From contig JAILJL010000189.1 of assembly GCA_024694785.1 (NCBI GenBank), positions 1-11,406 of the forward strand: DNA of 11,406 nt, in the 5' to 3' direction. The stretch comes from Lachnospiraceae bacterium (GTDB lineage: Bacteria > Bacillota > Clostridia > Lachnospirales > Lachnospiraceae). Below the pieces are notes generated by a model. It saw only the letters and a program-made list of their open reading frames with translations, ran no database searches and was not told where the DNA came from. Made by a program: the position numbers and the translations under genes. Shown here piece after piece: positions 7,001-11,406 of the stretch. Every line of letters starts with the position of its first letter. Position 1 is the first letter of the stretch.

Positions 7001-7015
7001 AAAAAGGCCAAGCCT
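7001..7015 (-). terminator. Weak terminator-like hairpin at the end of the CvfB-like gene
   Basis: On the minus strand AGGC, TTG, GCCTTTTT forms a 4-bp stem ending in five T, overlapping the stop codon at 7014-7016. The stem is short, so read-through into ridA is likely. Confidence 0.3.
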
Positions 7016-7856
7016 ATTTCACTCTTCTTATGGACCTTTCGGTAATCTCGACGATTCTTTCCTTATATAAGTGTCCCACAGCGCGCTTAAATGCCGCCTT
7101 GCTTAATCCGACTTCACGCATTATAACTTCTGAAGGCGCTTTGTCATTAAAAGGAAGAACTCCCGCAAATTCATCTATTACGGCAAGAACTTTCTCCGCA
7201 TCCTTCTCTATCTGAAGGTAGGCTTTCTCGCGCATGGTAATCGTAAGCTTACCATCTTCCTTAACTTCCGTAACCTTAGCCTTGATTATCTCGCCGATAT
7301 GCAGGGTACTGTGATCCTCATGTGCCGGAATCAACGCGGAATAGCAATCATCCACCGCAATAAAGGCTCCGAAGTTCTTGGAAAACTCATATACACGTCC
7401 TTCAACCTCATCGCCGATTCTATATGGAGAATTGGTCTTAAGATAGTGATATATGCCACGCATCGATGCGCAGAGTCTTGAACTTTTGTCAATGTATAAT
7501 CTGACAAGTACTTCATCACCCGCCTCAAGCTTCATTGTCTGTTCCTTATAAGGAAGAAACAGATCCTTCGGCAATCCCCAATCAAGAAAGGCTCCTATCT
7601 TATTAACGGACGATACCTTAAGTAGCTTAACCTCATTAAACTTAAGATATGGAGTTGCGCTCGTCGCGATAAGTCTGTCTTCCGAATCCTTATATAAGAA
7701 GACTTTGATCTCGTCACCAACTTTGGCATTCTCAGGTACCTGTTTAAAAGGAAGAAGAACCCTCTCCTCATCCTTTCCGTTACCTTCCGCAAGATACGCA
7801 CCGAAATCAACACGTCTTACTACTTTAAGTGTCTGCTCTTCACCTAACCTAAGCAT
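7014..7856 (-). CDS. cvfB: CvfB-like S1-domain RNA-binding protein
   Basis: A 280-residue cytosolic protein with the CvfB/YitL plan: consecutive S1-type OB folds covering about residues 1-215 and a winged helix at the C-terminus (about 220-280, with PSEVIMREVGLSKAAFKRAVGHL). S1 signatures include DFGAYLAEG near residue 17, KIGAFLDWG near 86 and KNFGAFIAVDD near 160, giving three S1-like repeats. In Staphylococcus aureus CvfB binds RNA and influences virulence gene expression; in most bacteria its role is unknown. GAGG lies six bases before the ATG. The gene begins 42 nt after the tRNA terminator and I see no good promoter between, so its transcription may depend on incomplete termination or on a weak promoter. 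The symbol rests on domain architecture, not on an alignment. Confidence 0.88.
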   Translation of the reverse strand: MLRLGEEQTLKVVRRVDFGAYLAEGNGKDEERVLLPFKQVPENAKVGDEIKVFLYKDSEDRLIATSATPYLKFNEVKLLKVSSVNKIGAFLDWGLPKDLFLPYKEQTMKLEAGDEVLVRLYIDKSSRLCASMRGIYHYLKTNSPYRIGDEVEGRVYEFSKNFGAFIAVDDCYSALIPAHEDHSTLHIGEIIKAKVTEVKEDGKLTITMREKAYLQIEKDAEKVLAVIDEFAGVLPFNDKAPSEVIMREVGLSKAAFKRAVGHLYKERIVEITERSIRRVK

Positions 7857-7898
7857 ACATTACCTCATTCTTTCTTAAAGAAACATCCCGAAGGATAG

Positions 7899-7929
7899 AA
7901 AAAGCACCACATACAATATGCGGTGCTTT
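7899..7929 (-). terminator. Rho-independent terminator after tRNA-Gln
   Basis: AAAGCACCGCATA (7929-7917), loop TTG and TATGTGGTGCTTT (7913-7901) form a 13-bp stem with a single G-U pair, followed by a T-run of five (7903-7899, shared with the stem). It starts 6 nt after the tRNA. Only three T follow the plus-strand copy, so it acts mainly on the minus strand. Confidence 0.93.
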
Positions 7930-7935
7930 AAATAG

Positions 7936-8008
7936 CTGGCCCACAAGGATTCGAACCTTGAAAATGACGGAGTCAGAGTCCGCTGCCTTACCGTTTGGCT
8001 ATGGGCCA
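7936..8008 (-). tRNA. tRNA-Gln, anticodon CUG
   Basis: The minus strand folds as a complete cloverleaf: acceptor TGGCCCA/TGGGCCA, D arm GCC-AAACGGTAA-GGC, anticodon stem GCGGA/TCCGT with loop CTCTGAC (anticodon CTG, read as CUG, decoding CAG) and T arm CAAGG-TTCGAAT-CCTTG. The discriminator is G, as in other tRNA-Gln, and the 3' CCA is not encoded. The variable region is CATTTT, six bases by this fold, one longer than usual. Total length is 73 nt. Confidence 0.95.
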
Positions 8009-8028
8009 ATATGTCGCCAACGAATGTT

Positions 8029-8057
8029 ATTATACACGAACGCGTACATCAATGCAA
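8029..8057 (-). promoter_or_regulatory. Putative promoter of tRNA-Gln
   Basis: A consensus -10 TATAAT (8034-8029) lies 17 nt after TTGCAT (8057-8052), a partial -35. Transcription would begin near 8022, about 14 nt before the mature tRNA. Confidence 0.7.
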
Positions 8058-8087
8058 GCACTTTTTGAAAAAACGCATATATTTTGT

Positions 8088-8732
8088 CTAGAGAATTATT
8101 ATCTTGTTATCGGACTCCGCAAAGAACACGGATTCCACGTTATCAGGAAAAAGCTTTCCTTCCGACATCTCGGTAATATCGGCGCATACCCTGTCATATT
8201 CTTCGGTAGCACAAAGCATTTTAAGCAGGATATTCTCTCCATATTCTCTACTAAGGAAATACACATTATTATTCTCTGTATATCGCTCGAATTTGCCGAG
8301 CATCGTATAAGGGCATCTGACTGTAAAAGCTCTTCCCGCAACTTTCTTTGAAATTACAGCGTTATTGACCGCCTCGATTGCAGCGCCCTGATATGCTCTT
8401 AATAATCCACCGGTTCCAAGAAGCGTACCTCCAAAATATCTTGTAACTACCACAAGCGCATTGGTAAGATTGTTCTTCTCCAATACTTCCAGCATGGGCC
8501 GTCCTGCAGTTCCCGAAGGTTCCCCATCGTCGGAGCACTTTTTCTTCTCGGCATTATTTCCTATTATATAGGCATAACAATTATGCCTTGCATCATAATA
8601 CTTCTTTCTTACCGCAGCAATATAGTCCTCGGCTTCTTCCTCAATCGAAACCGGAACCAACGACGCTATGAATCTTGACTTTTTCTCCACGACCTCACCG
8701 GTGCCGCTTTCCAGAATAATATTAATATCCAT
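8088..8732 (-). CDS. IMPACT/YigZ family protein
   Basis: A 214-residue protein with the full UPF0029 N-terminal domain: KKSRFIASLVPV near 17-28, DARHNCYAYI near 48-56, SDDGEPSGTAGRP at 67-79 and RYFGGTLLGTGGL at 98-110. The C-terminal 75 residues fit the ferredoxin-like second domain of YigZ. Its biochemical function is not settled; the eukaryotic relative IMPACT binds Gcn1 and affects translational control, and bacterial members are often suspected of acting in translation. The start at 8732 is chosen over an in-frame ATG 22 codons upstream because CAGAGG lies seven bases before it and the family homology starts there. It shares a short upstream region with the divergent PBP gene. The stop is 79 nt from the tRNA, whose promoter lies in between. 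Confidence 0.93.
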   Translation of the reverse strand: MDINIILESGTGEVVEKKSRFIASLVPVSIEEEAEDYIAAVRKKYYDARHNCYAYIIGNNAEKKKCSDDGEPSGTAGRPMLEVLEKNNLTNALVVVTRYFGGTLLGTGGLLRAYQGAAIEAVNNAVISKKVAGRAFTVRCPYTMLGKFERYTENNNVYFLSREYGENILLKMLCATEEYDRVCADITEMSEGKLFPDNVESVFFAESDNKIIIL

Positions 8733-8752
8733 AAGTTTTCCTCTGCTTTTTA

Positions 8753-8761
8753 AATATACCA
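8753..8761 (-). promoter_or_regulatory. Possible extended -10 promoter of the YigZ gene
   Basis: TGG followed by TATATT (8761-8753) fits an extended -10 element. The -35 position (TTTAAT) is weak and the implied leader is only about 14 nt, so this is tentative. Confidence 0.35.
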
Positions 8762-8804
8762 TAATCGCAACTATAATTAAAGCACCTTCGCATTTCATAC
8801 CGAC

Positions 8805-8833
8805 TTTATATTTTTGGGAATATTTGGTATAAT
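8805..8833 (+). promoter_or_regulatory. SigA-type promoter of the PBP1A gene
   Basis: TTTATA (8805-8810), a 17-nt spacer and a consensus TATAAT (8828-8833) preceded by TGG (extended -10). Transcription would start near 8840, giving a leader of about 68 nt. Confidence 0.78.
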
Positions 8834-8859
8834 AACTATGTATGCAATGACATATTCAA

Positions 8860-8880
8860 GTTATCCACTCCCCGGATAAC
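8860..8880 (+). promoter_or_regulatory. Leader hairpin of the PBP1A gene containing a DnaA-box-like 9-mer
   Basis: GTTATCC, loop ACTCCCC, GGATAAC is a perfect 7-bp inverted repeat inside the expected 5' leader, ending 27 nt before the start codon. The left arm contains TTATCCACT (8861-8869), identical to a 9-mer in the cluster at 5055-5063. No T-run follows, so it is not a terminator; an operator, a DnaA site or an RNA stability hairpin are possible. Confidence 0.5.
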
Positions 8881-8907
8881 AATACTATTAAGATAAAGGA
8901 GTTATGC

Positions 8908-11406
8908 ATGAATTACAATAAGAAGAATGCGGGGAAGAAGCGCAAAAATGTGATGAGCAAGAGCGCAAGGCTCTCTCACCGCTTCTCGCTTATCCTTGGA
9001 AGAACGGTCTTAGTTGCCTTCTTCGTAGCCGCAATAATCGGTTGTTGTGCAGCCTTCGGTATATACAAAGGTATCCTGGCTTCGGCCCCGGATATAAGAT
9101 CACTTGATGTTTCACCTTCGGGTTATCTCTCTACAGTCTACGACAGTAACGGCGAAGAAATCGACACCCTTGTATCCGCAGGTTCCAACAGACAGTACAT
9201 AGGTATCAAAGATATTCCAAAGAAGCTTCAACTTGCTTTCATTGCGATTGAGGACTCAAGATTCTACGAACATAAAGGAATCGACCTTAAGGGTATCGTC
9301 AGAGCCGGAGTAACATTCGTTACTTCCGGATTCAAATCGCAGCAAGGTGCAAGTACAATAACACAGCAGTTACTTAAGAACAATGTCTTTACCGGCTGGG
9401 TTGAAGAAAAGTCCACAATGCAGAAAGTTAAGCGTAAGATTCAGGAGCAGTATCTGGCAGTGCAGCTTGAGAAAATTGTCGACAAAGACTGGATTCTCGA
9501 GAACTACCTCAACACCATTAACTTAGGTCAGAATACCTTAGGTGTGCAGGCTGCTTCGCTTCGATATTTCAACAAGGACGTATCCGAGCTTACACTTTCG
9601 GAGTGCGCAGTTATCGCAGGTATTACGCAGAATCCTTCCCGCTACAACCCGATTCGGCACCCTGATAACAACAGGAAGCGTATGGAGAAAGTCCTCCGTG
9701 ATATGTTAAGCAATGGTTTTATCAGTGAGAAAGAATATAACGAAGCTCTTAAAGATGATGTATATTCAAGAATACAAGCTGTTAACGAAGTTATAAGCAC
9801 TTCCAATTCTTCCTACTTCGTTGACGAACTTGTAGAGCAGGTCGTATCGGACCTTATGACAATTAAGGGATACTCGGAAGCACAGGCTTATAAGCTTGTA
9901 TATAGCGGCGGACTCAAGATATATTCCACGCAGGATTCAACCATCCAGCACATTATGGAGGAAGCCTTGACCGATACCGAGAATTATCCGGGCGAGAAGA
10001 CCTATATCAACTGGCATATACGTTATACAGATGCGGAAGGCAATGTCAAAGCTTTATCCGAGCAGACGATTCTTGCTTATTATAAAGAAAAGAAAAGCAA
10101 GAACTATACTCTTGACTATGACAGCAAAGAAGATGCTGATGCCGCAATTGCAGGTTTCAAAGAAGATTATATAGCAGATAACGGCGGATCATTCGACGAT
10201 TCAAGCGAATCCGTACTCTATATACCGGAACCACAGGCTTCAATGACAATTATCGATCATACAACCGGCGAGGTCAAAGCTCTTGTCGGCGGACGTGGCG
10301 AGAAGACAGGACGAATGACTCTTAACAGAGCCTCCAATACCTATCGTCAGCCGGGTTCAACTTTCAAGGTATTATCAGCTTACGCTCCTGCCCTTGACGC
10401 GCTGGGCAAGACACTTGCATCTGTACAGGACGATGCTCCTCATAAAAAAACTGACGGAACCGACCTTAAGAACTATGATAAGAAATACAGAGGTTTCACA
10501 ACTTTCCGCGAAGGTATATACGATTCAATCAACATCGTTGCTGTTAAGACCCTCGAAGAAGTAAGTGCACAGGTCGGATACGATTACTTACTTAACTTCG
10601 GTTTCACATCACTTTCATCCCAGGATATCGTTCAGGTTCTCTGCCTGGGCGGTATTACAAAGGGTGTATCGAACTTAGAGCTTTGTGCAGCTTATGCAAC
10701 AATTGCCAACCATGGTACATATATCAAGCCAAGATTCTATACCAAGATTCTTGACAACAGCGGCAACATGCTTATCGATAACACAAATACTCAAGAGCAC
10801 AGAGTATTAAAGGAAACAACCGCATGGCTTCTTACAAGCGCGATGCGAGACACCATGACAATTGGTACTTCCCCTCGTGCCAACTTCCCGGGAATGAGTA
10901 TCGCCGGTAAGTCAGGTACAACGAGTAATAACCGTGATGCGCTTTTTGCAGGATTCACTCCTTACTATACTTGCGTATCATGGGGCGGATATGATGACAA
11001 CTCGGTTATGAAATCAACCGGTTATGTAAAAGATCTCTGGAAAATTGTTATGAGCCAGGTCCACAAGGATCTGCCGGATATCGGCTTCCCGATGCCTGAG
11101 GGAATTGTCAGGGTTGCGGTTTGCTCCAAGTCAGGCCTTTTACCTATCGAAGGTGTATGCGACTGTGACCCAAGAGGAAGCTGTGTACACGAAGAATACT
11201 TCGAAATCGGCACTGTACCTACAGAGTATTGCAACCATCATATCAGTCTTAAGATATGTACCAAATCGGGCCAGGTTGCATCAGCCTACTGTCCTGACTA
11301 CATGTGCATCCAGAAGGTATTCATAATAGGCGGCGATCCGCTATCTGCGGATGGTCCGTATCTTGCACCTGAAGGCTTCGAAGACGATGTCTGCAGCATT
11401 CACAAG
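8908..11406 (+). CDS. Class A penicillin-binding protein (PBP1A type), 3' end beyond the window
   Basis: A bifunctional peptidoglycan synthase, open to the right edge (833 codons). A basic cytoplasmic tail and one membrane segment (about 33-53) precede the glycosyltransferase 51 domain: EDSRFYEHKGID with catalytic Glu115, QQGASTITQQLLKN from 145 and ILENYLNTINLGQ. The transpeptidase domain has STFK with nucleophile Ser484, SIN at 540-542 and KSGT at 668-671. About 80 extra charged residues (about 362-440) lie before the region of the active-site serine. The tail carries nine cysteines (739-829) in two related modules, each starting with VCSKSG or ICTKSG. AAAGGAG lies six bases before ATG 8908; an overlapping ATG at 8904 ends after five codons. 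It is transcribed divergently from the YigZ gene from its own promoter. It polymerises and crosslinks glycan at the outer membrane face. Confidence 0.96.
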   Translation, partial: MNYNKKNAGKKRKNVMSKSARLSHRFSLILGRTVLVAFFVAAIIGCCAAFGIYKGILASAPDIRSLDVSPSGYLSTVYDSNGEEIDTLVSAGSNRQYIGIKDIPKKLQLAFIAIEDSRFYEHKGIDLKGIVRAGVTFVTSGFKSQQGASTITQQLLKNNVFTGWVEEKSTMQKVKRKIQEQYLAVQLEKIVDKDWILENYLNTINLGQNTLGVQAASLRYFNKDVSELTLSECAVIAGITQNPSRYNPIRHPDNNRKRMEKVLRDMLSNGFISEKEYNEALKDDVYSRIQAVNEVISTSNSSYFVDELVEQVVSDLMTIKGYSEAQAYKLVYSGGLKIYSTQDSTIQHIMEEALTDTENYPGEKTYINWHIRYTDAEGNVKALSEQTILAYYKEKKSKNYTLDYDSKEDADAAIAGFKEDYIADNGGSFDDSSESVLYIPEPQASMTIIDHTTGEVKALVGGRGEKTGRMTLNRASNTYRQPGSTFKVLSAYAPALDALGKTLASVQDDAPHKKTDGTDLKNYDKKYRGFTTFREGIYDSINIVAVKTLEEVSAQVGYDYLLNFGFTSLSSQDIVQVLCLGGITKGVSNLELCAAYATIANHGTYIKPRFYTKILDNSGNMLIDNTNTQEHRVLKETTAWLLTSAMRDTMTIGTSPRANFPGMSIAGKSGTTSNNRDALFAGFTPYYTCVSWGGYDDNSVMKSTGYVKDLWKIVMSQVHKDLPDIGFPMPEGIVRVAVCSKSGLLPIEGVCDCDPRGSCVHEEYFEIGTVPTEYCNHHISLKICTKSGQVASAYCPDYMCIQKVFIIGGDPLSADGPYLAPEGFEDDVCSIHK

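Noticed and set aside
7995-8351. Plus-strand 118-codon frame
   Set aside because: It spans the tRNA and its promoter and is antisense to the YigZ gene.
8904-8921. ATG at 8904 opening a five-codon frame over the PBP start
   Set aside because: It is only two bases from the Shine-Dalgarno sequence, too close for efficient initiation, so a regulatory upstream peptide is unlikely.
11022-11326. Two open frames within the PBP tail, one on each strand
   Set aside because: Both are shadows of the PBP1A frame, which continues without a stop and holds family motifs.
1-11406. Mobile elements, CRISPR arrays, toxin-antitoxin pairs or phage genes
   Set aside because: No transposase, integrase, direct-repeat array or paired small genes were found on either strand.

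Overview
The window looks like chromosome from a low-to-mid GC Firmicute of the class Clostridia, most like Lachnospiraceae. That is an inference from protein flavour (SigA-type promoters, AGGAGG-type ribosome binding sites, FtsEX, a CvfB homologue, a Cys-rich PBP1A tail) and not from any marker gene. All genes read as housekeeping or cell-envelope genes. I see no mobile element, CRISPR array, rRNA or phage gene.

Layout on the minus strand, from right to left: an IMPACT/YigZ protein (8732-8088), a tRNA-Gln(CUG) with its own promoter and a strong terminator (8008-7899), a CvfB-like S1 RNA-binding protein (7856-7014), RidA (6967-6593), then a secreted SH3b-NlpC/P60 peptidoglycan hydrolase (6485-5307) with a near-perfect SigA promoter and a terminator. 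A 565-nt gene-free stretch (4742-5306) follows, rich in inverted repeats and holding a cluster of DnaA-box-like 9-mers. After it comes a tightly packed operon: a CdaR/PucR-type regulator (4738-3659), ftsE (3656-2976), ftsX (2983-2072), an S41 C-terminal processing protease (2055-718) and prfB (682 to beyond the left edge). The prfB gene carries the classical programmed +1 frameshift. On the plus strand a class A penicillin-binding protein of the PBP1A type starts at 8908 and runs off the right edge, still open after 833 codons.

The main theme is peptidoglycan growth and its control. PBP1A synthesises and crosslinks the wall, the NlpC/P60 enzyme cuts it, FtsEX is the ABC-type switch that in other bacteria turns on such hydrolases, and the S41 protease is a plausible processing factor at the membrane. 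The hydrolase leader carries an exact match to the WalR (YycF) binding-site consensus. DnaA-box-like sequences occur in the intergenic region before the ftsEX operon and again in the PBP1A leader. No wholly new system is evident; the points most worth checking are the possible DnaA link, the WalR box placement, the regulator fused by translation to ftsEX, and the Cys-rich duplicated tail and large insertion of the PBP.
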